Shown here in pieces: positions 52,030 to 60,274 of a stretch of DNA of 64,000 nt. The notes beneath the pieces were generated by a model. It was not told the DNA's origin, searched no databases, and worked only from the letters and a program-made list of their open reading frames with translations. This DNA comes from Flavobacterium oncorhynchi (GTDB taxonomy: Bacteria > Bacteroidota > Bacteroidia > Flavobacteriales > Flavobacteriaceae), in NCBI RefSeq assembly GCF_002217355.1, contig NZ_MUHA01000006.1:1-64000 (forward strand), written 5' to 3'. The first letter of the stretch is position 1; each line of letters opens with the position of its first letter. Made by a program: the position numbers and the translations under genes.

Positions 52030-52470
52030 ATGAACGAGATTTTAAAAGTTGCAGAAAAAGAAATTGGACAAACTGAAAAGCCTGCTAATTCTAATAAAAC
52101 AAAATATGGTAAATGGTTTGGTTTAGATGGGGTTGCTTGGTGCGGTATATTTGTTTCCTGGTGTTATGCGCAGGCAGGATCTCAATTACCAAAAATTGGT
52201 TTTCTGAAAGGTTATGCAGGATGTCAAACTGCTGTAGCATATTTTAAAAAAATGAATCAAACGACAAGTAAACCAGTTGAAGGTGATATTGTTTTTTTTG
52301 ATTGGAATGCAGATGGCAGGTACGATCATACAGGTTTGTTTGTTAAGTGGGTTAATGATAAAGAGTTTCAAACAATTGAAGGGAATACTAGTTTTGGGAA
52401 TGATAGTAATGGAGGAAATGTAATGAAACGTGTCAGAAAAAATAAAAACGTAATATTTGTTCATCCATGA
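52030..52470 (+). CDS. CHAP-domain endolysin
   Basis: The 146-residue protein starts ILKVAEKEIGQTEKPANSNK, with the catalytic Cys in DGVAWCGIFVSWCYAQAG and His in RYDHTGLFVKW, then IEGNTSFG. It is a CHAP-type amidase or endopeptidase that cuts peptidoglycan. It lacks a signal peptide, so it depends on the holin. Its stop overlaps the next start by four bases. Confidence 0.88.
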   Translation: MNEILKVAEKEIGQTEKPANSNKTKYGKWFGLDGVAWCGIFVSWCYAQAGSQLPKIGFLKGYAGCQTAVAYFKKMNQTTSKPVEGDIVFFDWNADGRYDHTGLFVKWVNDKEFQTIEGNTSFGNDSNGGNVMKRVRKNKNVIFVHP

Positions 52471-53087
52471 TTACTTTGAGTTTGATATGGAGTAATGTAA
52501 AAATATTTGCTGCCATAGTTTTAGTTATTGGAATCGTTTGGATTTATAAGGACAAAGAATTTTATAGAGCCGAAAATGTGCGTCAAAGTGAGAATGTAAG
52601 TTGGTTGAGAAAGTATGATAGTTTAAGATTTTCAAATCAAGTGTTGTCATCTAAAGAGATAGAGGAACATATTACATATAATGATCCTGAGCTGAAGAAA
52701 AAACTTGAAGCTGCAAATATAAAAATCAACAGAATTGAAAGTTTGGTGTCACAAACACTAAAATATCGTGATACATCAAAAAGAGAGACTGATATATCAG
52801 GATTAATTGATGCAATTAAAAATAGTATTCCGAAACAGCAATCGTGGATTGATACAACTGAATGTATGACAGTAAAAGGAATTGCTTTATTTGATGGTCA
52901 AAAGTTAAAAGTTGCAGTTACTGATCGTCAATTTAATAATAAATCGGACGGTGTTGTTTATTGGCAGCGCCGCCAATGGAAATTTTTAGGTATTAAAACC
53001 CGCCTTTTAGGTAAAAAAGAATTTACATCTACAAACTTTGACGAATGTGGAGAAAGCCGGATTATGAAAATTGAAAAGAAAAAATAG
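52467..53087 (+). CDS. Spanin-like lysis protein
   Basis: The 206-residue protein has one N-terminal membrane segment (IFAAIVLVIGIVWIY), then a coiled coil (KEIEEHITYNDPELKKKLEAANIKINRIESLV) and a soluble part. Its ATGA overlap with the endolysin gene and topology resemble inner-membrane spanins (Rz), which disrupt the outer membrane. The identity is inferred; it is longer than classic Rz. Confidence 0.55.
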   Translation: MITLSLIWSNVKIFAAIVLVIGIVWIYKDKEFYRAENVRQSENVSWLRKYDSLRFSNQVLSSKEIEEHITYNDPELKKKLEAANIKINRIESLVSQTLKYRDTSKRETDISGLIDAIKNSIPKQQSWIDTTECMTVKGIALFDGQKLKVAVTDRQFNNKSDGVVYWQRRQWKFLGIKTRLLGKKEFTSTNFDECGESRIMKIEKKK

Positions 53088-53113
53088 TTTTTTTTATTTA
53101 GTTGGTTAGTTGG

Positions 53114-53150
53114 AAAAGCGCTTCAGAAATGGATCGCTTTTTTTTTTGTT
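53114..53150 (+). terminator. Terminator after lysis genes
   Basis: AAAAGCG and CGCTTTT flank a 14-base loop, followed by a T-run. Confidence 0.65.
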
Positions 53151-53211
53151 ATGATTTAGGACAACTGCATATTGTAATCTGTAATAATTTTGTAGATAAA
53201 TATTTTAGGTT

Positions 53212-53595
53212 ATGACAGTAGAACAGGAATTGGAAGTTGATGCATATATACTTGTGAATTCTAAGCTGAAAGTTACTTCTAGAGGGTATAGAGCGCTTAA
53301 AATTTTGCTCGAGCATGGTAATTTATTGTATTGGTATCTAGGAAAAGATGATACCTTAGATTTGGCTAAAGTTTTAATTTATTTAAAATTTAGGTATGAA
53401 CACGTTAGTGGTGGTTTGCAATTAAGAGAAAATAGTAAGCTTGATTTTTACTATTTGGTTATGTATCGAAAAAGAATAATTGTTAAAGCAAGATATGATC
53501 AAAAATATAGTCGAGTTGGAAAAGCTGAATTAGACGAAAATAAAATTGGCTGGGCTGAAAAAATAATTATAAATAGTAAAAAGAAAAATGAATAA
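53212..53595 (+). CDS. Hypothetical prophage protein near integrase
   Basis: The 127-residue protein (MTVEQELEVDAYILVNSKLK) is predicted alpha/beta with an aromatic-rich centre (NLLYWYLGKDDTLDLAKVLIYLKFRYEHV). It lies between two terminators, so it is expressed alone. It could be a lysogenic cargo gene. No family is recognised. Confidence 0.6.
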   Translation: MTVEQELEVDAYILVNSKLKVTSRGYRALKILLEHGNLLYWYLGKDDTLDLAKVLIYLKFRYEHVSGGLQLRENSKLDFYYLVMYRKRIIVKARYDQKYSRVGKAELDENKIGWAEKIIINSKKKNE

Positions 53596-53619
53596 CCCCG
53601 CTAGTTGAAGCGGGGTTAT
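53592..53619. terminator. Bidirectional terminator before integrase end
   Basis: The perfect 11-bp stem ATAACCCCGCT/AGCGGGGTTAT with six-base loop separates the convergent genes. Confidence 0.8.
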
Positions 53620-53623
53620 GGTT

Positions 53624-54784
53624 TTAAAAATCAGGTGATTTTTCAAGTATTTGTTGTCGATTGACCTCTTTAATGATTTTTGCATATCTTAAAGTCATCA
53701 TTTTGGAGGTATGACCATATAGTTCTCTAAGTGCATCAAGTTCTACACCTGCTAGAATTTTTTTATTTGCTCCAAGATGTTTAAGGGAATACATATCTAC
53801 ATTTATTTCTAATTGGTTTTTAATCAGTTTTCTCCATAATTTAGAAGCACAGTGTCGGCTTAATTTTCGTGGTCCTGGTACAAAGTCTAAATCTTTTTTA
53901 AGTCCTCTGTTTGAATACTCTCGATTTGATCCGAAAACGTAAAAGTTTTTATTCTGTTGTGATAAATTCATTTCTTCAAAATAAGCTTTTAAGAATTGAT
54001 TTATTGGTACGATTCTTTCTATATTGGTTTTTGTTATTTCGGGCGGCAGAATGATCTGTGATTTGTTTAAATCTATCATTTTTATCTGAATATGTAAAAG
54101 TTCCTCAGGTCTGATTCCAGTGTGAAAAATTGAAATAATGTAGGGGTAGAAGCTTGGAAAATCTGAAAGTATTTTTTCTTTTATTAATTTTACTTCATCA
54201 TCAGTAGCTGGAGTAAAAGCTGTTACTTCGCCAACTTTTAATGATTTTATACCATGTGCTGGGTTATTTTCTATTATATCCCACTGTGTTAGTTCTGAGA
54301 GAACTGCTTTTAAATATCCTAAGTTTTTGTTGAATGATTTATTTGACCATTTTCTCTGCTCCATTGTTTTTTCAATAAGGAGTTTAATATGTGCTCTTTT
54401 TGTGTCGCAAATAAGTAAGTTCTTTAGATTTGTGGACGGTAAAGCATTTTTGATAAACTTAACGGTGCTTTCGTAACCGCAAAATGTTTTTTTTTCTAAA
54501 TATGCTGCTTTCTTTTCAAGTGCAAAATCTAGAGCTTCGCTGAAGGTCATTGATTTAAAATTATTAACTACATCGGGTATGTTTGGATTCCAGCCGTTTC
54601 TTAATTTGTCATGTAAGACGTCTCTAATTGAATTTGCTTCAATTAGCCTTTTTTTGTAATTATTAATGTAGTTAATTCCGAATTTGTAACGGAAAAGCTT
54701 TTGGTTGTATCTGAAATAGACAAACCACGGCTTAGAAAGATCGTCATATTTGACAATCTTTGGAGTTGAATAAATTGATTTCAT
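53624..54784 (-). CDS. Tyrosine integrase
   Basis: The 386-residue protein has an N-terminal SAM-like domain (MTFSEALDFALEKKAAYLEKKTF) and a catalytic domain with FHTGIRPEELLHI (catalytic Arg I), ELYGHTSKMMTLRYAK (late His and nucleophile Tyr). At the second catalytic box the usual HxxRH reads YSLKH (53777-53791), so His and Arg are replaced by Tyr and Lys; similar variants occur in Bacteroidetes integrases. It lies beside attR and is expected to have inserted the phage into ssrA. Confidence 0.9.
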   Translation of the reverse strand: MKSIYSTPKIVKYDDLSKPWFVYFRYNQKLFRYKFGINYINNYKKRLIEANSIRDVLHDKLRNGWNPNIPDVVNNFKSMTFSEALDFALEKKAAYLEKKTFCGYESTVKFIKNALPSTNLKNLLICDTKRAHIKLLIEKTMEQRKWSNKSFNKNLGYLKAVLSELTQWDIIENNPAHGIKSLKVGEVTAFTPATDDEVKLIKEKILSDFPSFYPYIISIFHTGIRPEELLHIQIKMIDLNKSQIILPPEITKTNIERIVPINQFLKAYFEEMNLSQQNKNFYVFGSNREYSNRGLKKDLDFVPGPRKLSRHCASKLWRKLIKNQLEINVDMYSLKHLGANKKILAGVELDALRELYGHTSKMMTLRYAKIIKEVNRQQILEKSPDF

Positions 54785-54842
54785 TTTAATTTGTTTTAAA
54801 ATTAAAATGCTTGCGGGAGTGTTAAATCAATTATTTACTAAA

Positions 54843-54862
54843 TCTGTTCTCTTTTTGTTCTC
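54843..54862 (+). repeat. Candidate integrase arm sites, right
   Basis: GTTCTC occurs twice with flanking T-runs (54846-54851, 54857-54862), 11 bases apart. It resembles the TTTTGTTCAC pair near attL. Confidence 0.4.
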
Positions 54863-54880
54863 TTTTTTTGATTATTTAAT

Positions 54881-54907
54881 ATAAACCCCTGATTGTCAGG
54901 GGTTTAT
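54881..54907. terminator. Phage-supplied hairpin beside attR
   Basis: The perfect 12-bp stem ATAAACCCCTGA/TCAGGGGTTTAT lies one base outside the attR core. It may now terminate tmRNA transcription in place of the original hairpin at 22167. Confidence 0.6.
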
Positions 54908-54908
54908 A

Positions 54909-54929
54909 GTGGAGTCGCCGGGAATCGAA
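54909..54929. other. attR core repeat
   Basis: These 21 bases are identical to attL and lie inside the tmRNA 3' end. The gene's T-arm sequence beyond the core is intact, so tmRNA function is kept. Confidence 0.9.
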
Positions 54930-55304
54930 CCCGGGTCCAAACAAGCAACTAAAGAGCTTTCTACACGCTTATTTCCTGATTAGATTTTCGTTGTTGAGCT
55001 AGGCCAGAAACAACCACCCAACACTTATCTTCTTAATTTTCGAAATCCACCCGAAGCTCATGGAAATCTAGGTTTATTTTTACGGTTCCCCTTGACAGAA
55101 CGCCACAAACCAAGGCTTTCTAGGAGAATCCAGCTTCTCTACCTTGTAGAGACGTGGCGCAATCTTACTATGATTCGGATTATGCAGCTAAAGCGTAATT
55201 ATTTTCGCCGTGTAAAAGTGTGAGATCTTATATTTACGAGCAAGGTCTCAATGCTCGACGTGCTTACTGTTCAATTCGACTTGCTGTCAAAACCAGTCGA
55301 CCCC
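54910..55304 (-). ncRNA. ssrA: tmRNA (ssrA)
   Basis: The 5' end GGGGTCGACTGGTTTTGACA (from 55304) pairs with the 3' acceptor strand CGACTCC (54917-54911), followed by the discriminator A; the T-loop GGGTTCGATTCCC is clear. The tag frame at 55209-55180 reads GENNYALAA then TAA. tmRNA rescues stalled ribosomes and tags their products for proteolysis. The CCA end is not encoded (ACT), so it must be added after transcription. The prophage uses its 3' end as attachment site. Confidence 0.95.
55180..55209 (-). other. tmRNA tag-peptide frame
   Basis: GGC GAA AAT AAT TAC GCT TTA GCT GCA TAA encodes GENNYALAA, ending in the ALAA degron recognised by ClpXP-type proteases. Confidence 0.93.
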
Positions 55305-55317
55305 AAAAATGAGTTTG

Positions 55318-55325
55318 CAAATTTA
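55318..55325 (-). promoter_or_regulatory. tmRNA promoter -7 element
   Basis: On the minus strand TAAATTTG matches TANNTTTG and lies 14 bases upstream of the mapped 5' end. A clear -33 TTG is not seen. Confidence 0.5.
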
Positions 55326-55370
55326 TGCTATTTGAATTTACTATCGATTAAATTCTTCAGAAAAATTTTG

Positions 55371-56573
55371 TTACTCTTCGTCTTTAAAATTAAAAGGATA
55401 ATCTCCAAAGATCGGTGCTAATTTACGAACAGCGTAAGTGTTTCTATTCATTTTATTAGATAAAGCAATAATCGTTACATTTTCTTTCATCAAAGTTATG
55501 TACGATGAAGTATTACCATGCCACCAGCCATTATGAAAATAGAAGTTTTGTCCTGTTTCCCAATTAATCATTCTAATTCCTAAACCGTAGTTTTTAGTGC
55601 CTTTACGTTCGTTGCTGTATCCCGTATAAACTTGTTTTAATAGTTCAGGTTTTAAAAAATCTGGTGAGTTTCTAGCTCGGTCAAATTTTAAAAGATCACG
55701 TACAGTCGAAAAAACATTTTTATCTCCGTAGACATTATCTAGATAATCAAAACCAATTTCAACGCCGTTTCCTTTATACGATGGAACAATTTTTTTTCTG
55801 TCTTTGTCATCATCAAAAACGTAAGTATTTGTCATGCCTAAAGGTTTAAAAATCATTTCAGACATCGCTTCTTTATATTTAAGGCCTGTGATTTTTTCTA
55901 TAATCAGTGCCAGCATAGCATAATTAGTATTACAGTAGCTGAAACGAGTTCCTGTTCTTGATTCTAGTCCAATATCTTTTGTAGCCAAAATATCTAGAAT
56001 GTCTTTATTGGTTAACTGGTTATGTCTGTCCCAAACTGATTTATCTCTGTCTGTAAAATAAGCATAGTTGCGCATTCCAGAACGATGATCTAAAAGCATT
56101 CTAATTGTGCAGTCTTCGTATGGAAACGTTTTTAAAATTGTATTTACTTTTTGATCTAAGTCTATTTTTCCGGCGTTTACCAATTTTAAAACCGCAGTAG
56201 CCGTCAAAACCTTACTTACCGAAGCAATTTGTACAGGAGTATTGGCAGTAATTTTGGTTCCTTCATTTTTATTAGCAAAACCGTTGTATCTTTCAAATAT
56301 AATTTGACCATTTCTAGCAACCAAAAAGCTGCCGTTCATGCTGTTGTTTGGCCAGTTTTTATTGTAAAAGTGATTTATTCTGCCCGTTACCGAGTTTTTA
56401 TAGGCCTGTGATATTTTCTTTTCAGGTCCTAAAGGCTTCATTTTAGGTAATGTATCTTCGACTGTTGAGGTAGTAGCTGTATCTGTTTTTTTGTCTTTAC
56501 CACACGAACTTAAAACTAGTATTGAAAAAAGTATTTGTGGTATCTTTGTCTTTTTAAGGAAAATCATTTGCAT
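55371..56573 (-). CDS. Serine beta-lactamase-like lipoprotein
   Basis: The 400-residue protein begins with a lipoprotein signal (FSILVLSSC, lipidated Cys24). The catalytic motif is SVSK (Ser118, Lys121), followed by SYCNTNY (YxN) and HNGWWHG (HxG), typical of the class C / S12 family. Members act as beta-lactamases, esterases or peptidases; the length and lipoprotein nature favour a cell-wall or peptide-modifying role over antibiotic resistance. It is on the same strand as, and downstream of, no obvious partner gene. Confidence 0.85.
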   Translation of the reverse strand: MQMIFLKKTKIPQILFSILVLSSCGKDKKTDTATTSTVEDTLPKMKPLGPEKKISQAYKNSVTGRINHFYNKNWPNNSMNGSFLVARNGQIIFERYNGFANKNEGTKITANTPVQIASVSKVLTATAVLKLVNAGKIDLDQKVNTILKTFPYEDCTIRMLLDHRSGMRNYAYFTDRDKSVWDRHNQLTNKDILDILATKDIGLESRTGTRFSYCNTNYAMLALIIEKITGLKYKEAMSEMIFKPLGMTNTYVFDDDKDRKKIVPSYKGNGVEIGFDYLDNVYGDKNVFSTVRDLLKFDRARNSPDFLKPELLKQVYTGYSNERKGTKNYGLGIRMINWETGQNFYFHNGWWHGNTSSYITLMKENVTIIALSNKMNRNTYAVRKLAPIFGDYPFNFKDEE

Positions 56574-56753
56574 CGTTCTTTAAAAACAAATATATAGAAT
56601 TCAATATTTATGTTAGGCCGTTTTTTGAATACAAATCAGCTTTCTTTAACTTAAAATTAACAATTGTTTTAGGTAGTCGATTGCTAGTCAGCTTTAAACG
56701 GTTTTTAAACATTCTAAATTGTATTTTTACAACAAAACTTTAACGAAATTTGT

Positions 56754-56761
56754 TATATTTG
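56754..56761 (+). promoter_or_regulatory. Possible -7 promoter element
   Basis: TATATTTG lies 52 bases before the oxidoreductase start. No TTG is found at the expected distance upstream, so it is only a partial match. Confidence 0.35.
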
Positions 56762-56813
56762 AAACAAAAACGATGTAAAAAGTTATATTAATTAATGTTT
56801 TAAACTTGTTTGA

Positions 56814-58016
56814 ATGAAATTTGGAATTATAAAAGAAAGAAAAAACCCACCAGATCGCCGTGTAGTATTTGCTCCAGATGAATTGGCTAAATTGAAACAA
56901 CAGTATCATGAAGCAGTCGTAGAGGTAGAGAGTTCTGATATTAGGATTTTTTCGGATACACAATATAAAAGTATAGGTATTACAGTTTCCGATGATGTTT
57001 CAAACTGTGATGTTTTATTTGGCGTGAAAGAAGTTCCTGTTGAAAATTTAATTCCAAATAAGTCCTATTTCTTTTTTTCTCATACCATCAAAAAACAACC
57101 TTATAATAGAAAACTATTACAGGCAATTTTAGAAAAGAATATTGATTTGTACGACCATGAAACGATTGTTGATGCAAATGATCATCGATTAATTGGTTTC
57201 GGAAAATATGCAGGAATGGTTGGAGTTTATAATGGAATTCGTGCTTTTGGATTAAAGTTTGAATTGTTTAAACTTCCTAAGGCAGAAACTCTTTCTGGAA
57301 AAGATGCTTTGATTATGCATTTAAAGCGTATAACGATGCCGGCTTTGAAATTTGTCGTTACTGGAACTGGAAAAGTGGGCAGCGGAGCTAAAGAAATTTT
57401 AGACGCTATTAAAGTAAAAGAAATTACGATTGATAATTATTTGACTAAAAAATATGCACAAGCTGTTTATGTTCAGCTGGATGTTTTAGAATATAATAAA
57501 AGACTTGATGGTCAAGTTTTAGATTTTAAAGATTTTGTAAATCATCCAGAAGAATATACCTCAGATTTTGAGAGATTTACTAAGGTTTCAGATATTTATT
57601 TTGCAGGTCATTTTTATGCTAACAATGCTCCTATGATTTTGACAAAAGAAATGTTGAATGCGAGTGATTGCAAGTTGAAAGTTGTAGCTGATATTTCATG
57701 TGATGTTAATGGACCAATCGCTTGTACCATTCGTTCGTCGACCATTGCGGAACCTTTGTATGGTTATTTTCCTTTGGAAGATCGAGAAGTAGATTTCTTT
57801 CATCCTGCTGCTGTTGCGGTGATGGCAGTAGATAATCTCCCTTGTGAAATTCCGAAAGATGCTAGTGAAGGTTTCGGAGAACAATTTATGGAACATGTAA
57901 TTCCTGCTTTTTTCAATGGAGATAAAGATGGAATCTTAAAACGTGCAAAAATCACTGAAAAAGGTAAACTAACTGAAAGATTCAGCTATTTACAGGATTA
58001 TGTAGATGGTAAATAA
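56814..58016 (+). CDS. NAD(P)-dependent saccharopine/alanine dehydrogenase-like protein
   Basis: The 400-residue protein starts MKFGIIKERKNPPDRRVVFA, the N-terminal signature of the alanine dehydrogenase/transhydrogenase superfamily. It has a Rossmann motif FVVTGTGKVGSGAKEIL and the sequence VVADISCDVNGPIACTIRSSTIAEP seen in lysine-forming saccharopine dehydrogenases. It is cytosolic. It may act in lysine or amino-acid metabolism; the exact substrate is uncertain. A terminator with flanking inverted repeats follows. Confidence 0.78.
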   Translation: MKFGIIKERKNPPDRRVVFAPDELAKLKQQYHEAVVEVESSDIRIFSDTQYKSIGITVSDDVSNCDVLFGVKEVPVENLIPNKSYFFFSHTIKKQPYNRKLLQAILEKNIDLYDHETIVDANDHRLIGFGKYAGMVGVYNGIRAFGLKFELFKLPKAETLSGKDALIMHLKRITMPALKFVVTGTGKVGSGAKEILDAIKVKEITIDNYLTKKYAQAVYVQLDVLEYNKRLDGQVLDFKDFVNHPEEYTSDFERFTKVSDIYFAGHFYANNAPMILTKEMLNASDCKLKVVADISCDVNGPIACTIRSSTIAEPLYGYFPLEDREVDFFHPAAVAVMAVDNLPCEIPKDASEGFGEQFMEHVIPAFFNGDKDGILKRAKITEKGKLTERFSYLQDYVDGK

Positions 58017-58024
58017 GAATTTTT

Positions 58025-58140
58025 GTTTCAGGTTTCAAGTTTCAGGTTATTATAAAAGGGGAGGGAATTTTAAATTTTCTCCCCTTTTTTAATTCATTTT
58101 ATTCGTTCGATATTTCAGCTTGAAACTTAAAACCTGAAAC
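58025..58140. repeat. Long inverted repeat around a terminator
   Basis: GTTTCAGGTTTCAAGTTTCA (58025-58044) pairs with 58121-58140 (19 of 20 bases). Between them lies the strong terminator AAAAGGGGAG/CTCCCCTTTT (58054-58088), which serves the convergent oxidoreductase and fumC genes. The outer repeat family (GTTTCAGGTTT...) looks like an intergenic repeat. Confidence 0.75.
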
Positions 58141-58147
58141 AAAAAAA

Positions 58148-59533
58148 TTAAACCATATCTTCAGGTTTAACCCAGGCGTCAAAATCCTCTGATTTTACGT
58201 AGCCTAAACGAACTGCTTCTTCTTTAAGAGTTGTTCCGTTTTTGTGAGCGGTTTGAGCAATTTCTGCTGCTTTGTAATAACCAATTTTTGTATTTAGTGC
58301 TGTTACAAGCATAAGAGAATTGTCTACTAATTCTTTAATTCGTTTATAATTTGGTTCAATTCCCTGTGCGCAATGTTCATCAAATGAAACGCAGGCATCT
58401 CCAAGTAAACGTGCTGATTGCAGAAAGTTGGCAGCCATAACTGGTTTAAAAACATTTAACTCATAATGTCCCTGCATTCCGCCAACTGCAATTGCCATAT
58501 CGTTTCCAATTACTTGAGCGCAAACCATTGTTAAAGCTTCACATTGTGTTGGATTTACTTTTCCAGGCATAATAGACGAACCGGGTTCGTTTTCTGGGAT
58601 ATGAATTTCTCCAATTCCAGAACGCGGTCCAGAAGCCAGCATTCTCACATCATTTGCAATTTTGTTTAAAGAAACTGCTAATTGTTTTAGTGCGCCATGT
58701 GTTTCAACGATTGCATCGTGTGCAGCCAAAGCTTCAAATTTATTTTCGGCAGTTATAAAAGGGTGGTTCGTGAATTTTGCAATATATGCAGCAACTTTTA
58801 CATCGTAACCTTTTGGAGTATTTAATCCTGTTCCAACTGCTGTTCCGCCCAAAGCGATTTCTGATAAATGTGCTAAAGTATTTTTTAATGCTTTTAGTCC
58901 AAACGCAAGTTGAGCCGCATAGCCTGAAATTTCCTGACCGAGTGTAAGCGGAGTGGCATCCATTAAATGCGTACGGCCAATTTTTACAACATTCTTGAAT
59001 TCAATAGCTTTTTTGGTCAGTGTTGCATGCAGTTTTTCGACTCCGGGAATTGTAGTTTCTACTATCATCTTGTAAGCAGCGATATGCATTCCGGTTGGGA
59101 AAGTATCATTTGATGATTGTGATTTATTAACATCATCATTTGCTTTGATAAATTGCTCGCCTTCGCCAATTTCAAAGCCTTTAAGAACTTGTGCACGATT
59201 TGCAATTACTTCGTTTACATTCATATTGCTTTGAGTACCTGAACCTGTCTGCCAAATTACTAATGGAAATTGATCGTCTAATTTTCCTTCCAAAATTTCA
59301 TCGCATACTGCGGCAATAGCATCTCTTTTTTCGATGGCTAAAACACCTAAATCGTAATTCGCATAAGCGGCCGCTTTTTTTAGATAGGCAAATCCTTCGA
59401 TGATTTCTTTCGGCATCGATCCAGAATTTCCAATTTTAAAATTATTTCGAGAACGTTCTGTTTGTGCACCCCAATATTTATCGGCTGGGACTTGAACTTC
59501 GCCCATGGTGTCTTTTTCTATTCTGTATTTCAT
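58148..59533 (-). CDS. fumC: Class II fumarate hydratase
   Basis: The 461-residue protein has the superfamily signature [13 protein letters not shown], the N-terminal [26 protein letters not shown], and [16 protein letters not shown]. The sequence [17 protein letters not shown] completes the pattern. It interconverts fumarate and malate in the TCA cycle, in the cytoplasm, without an iron-sulfur cluster. The length is normal. It is transcribed alone. Confidence 0.95.
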   Translation of the reverse strand: MKYRIEKDTMGEVQVPADKYWGAQTERSRNNFKIGNSGSMPKEIIEGFAYLKKAAAYANYDLGVLAIEKRDAIAAVCDEILEGKLDDQFPLVIWQTGSGTQSNMNVNEVIANRAQVLKGFEIGEGEQFIKANDDVNKSQSSNDTFPTGMHIAAYKMIVETTIPGVEKLHATLTKKAIEFKNVVKIGRTHLMDATPLTLGQEISGYAAQLAFGLKALKNTLAHLSEIALGGTAVGTGLNTPKGYDVKVAAYIAKFTNHPFITAENKFEALAAHDAIVETHGALKQLAVSLNKIANDVRMLASGPRSGIGEIHIPENEPGSSIMPGKVNPTQCEALTMVCAQVIGNDMAIAVGGMQGHYELNVFKPVMAANFLQSARLLGDACVSFDEHCAQGIEPNYKRIKELVDNSLMLVTALNTKIGYYKAAEIAQTAHKNGTTLKEEAVRLGYVKSEDFDAWVKPEDMV

Positions 59534-59890
59534 TTTGTTGTAAATATGTTGTTTGTAAAATGTATTCGGTTAATGTGAAATGTAAAATGTGCTGCTTTTT
59601 TGTTTGAAACATGTGTTTCTTTTGAAAATGATTGCCCTAGCCCTGATGGAAGCGACATCCTTTTGTGGCGGTGTTCGACACAAAAGATACAGCGTACAGC
59701 AGGTTTCAGCTCCTGGAAATACTCATGTTGTTCTACTTTAGAGAGTTGAATAATATTTTTGAAAAAAGCTTATTTAAAATGAATATAAATATACGTATAA
59801 ATGTTATTTCATGAAAATTGATTTAGATTTTATTGCCAAGGAAGAATTTATAACCTACATTTGTCGTAACATTCAAAAATTCCGGAAAAC
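59534..59890. other. Intergenic region with structured repeat element
   Basis: Between fumC and a small membrane-protein gene lies about 350 bases; the GC-richer block at 59633-59716 is listed separately. I see no protein gene. Confidence 0.5.
59633..59716. repeat. Structured extragenic repeat element
   Basis: GCCCTGATGGAAGCGACATC ... CAGGTTTCAGCTCCTG is GC-richer than its surroundings and holds the hairpin TTTTGTG/CACAAAA around 11 bases. From memory, elements with this plan (CCCTGATGGAAG..., xxTTTTGTG...CACAAAA, ...CAGCTCC) recur between genes across Flavobacteriaceae. The function is unknown. Confidence 0.6.
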
Positions 59891-60064
59891 ATGTTTGAAT
59901 TTTCACAGTACTTAGGCTTTTTACTTTTCTTAACCGTACTAACTATAGGGTTTTGGTTAATGTTTTTCTTAGTTGGTTTCGTATCTTATTGGGTTACGGG
60001 AGCAAGCTGGGAAATGTTCAAAGAAAAAAGAGCCAAAAAAAGACAAGAAGAACAATCAATTTAA
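59891..60064 (+). CDS. Small membrane protein, 57 residues
   Basis: The frame MFEFSQYLGFLLFLTVLTIG has one or two hydrophobic helices (FLLFLTVLTIGFWLMFFLVGFVSYWV), then a strongly basic end (EKRAKKRQEEQ). It is followed closely by a strong terminator at 60082-60111, which supports it as a real gene. No family is recognised. Confidence 0.6.
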   Translation: MFEFSQYLGFLLFLTVLTIGFWLMFFLVGFVSYWVTGASWEMFKEKRAKKRQEEQSI

Positions 60065-60081
60065 TATTAGATTGATTTCAT

Positions 60082-60111
60082 AAAAAAGAACCCTTTGGGT
60101 TCTTTTTTTTT
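60082..60111. terminator. Terminator after small membrane-protein gene
   Basis: The 12-bp stem AAAAAAGAACCC/GGGTTCTTTTTT with a three-base loop is followed by more T. Confidence 0.85.
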
Positions 60112-60208
60112 GCGCCAAAAAAGGAAATTCCAATGCTTTGAGTTTAGAACTTTATCAAAATTTTAAACTTTAGGAAAGTTGGACAGCTTAGTGAAAGACT
60201 TAAAATAA

Positions 60209-60252
60209 AAAAATCCAAATTCCAACTTTGAAAAATTGGAATTTGGATTTTT
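60209..60252 (-). terminator. Terminator for TonB receptor gene
   Basis: The perfect 17-bp stem AAAAATCCAAATTCCAA/TTGGAATTTGGATTTTT with a ten-base loop lies just after the receptor stop on the minus strand. Confidence 0.85.
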
Positions 60253-60274
60253 TAGTATTGGAGTTTAATATAGA

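Larger units (their letters stand above)
22203..54929. mobile_element. Siphovirus-type prophage inserted in ssrA
   Basis: A 32.7-kb block is bounded by a 21-bp direct repeat derived from the tmRNA 3' end. It carries an integrase at the right end, a repressor, a DGR, replication, packaging, HK97-type head, long-tail and lysis genes in standard order. No structural gene is visibly broken, so it may be inducible. The head-tail genes and an 816-residue tape measure indicate a long non-contractile tail. Confidence 0.93.
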
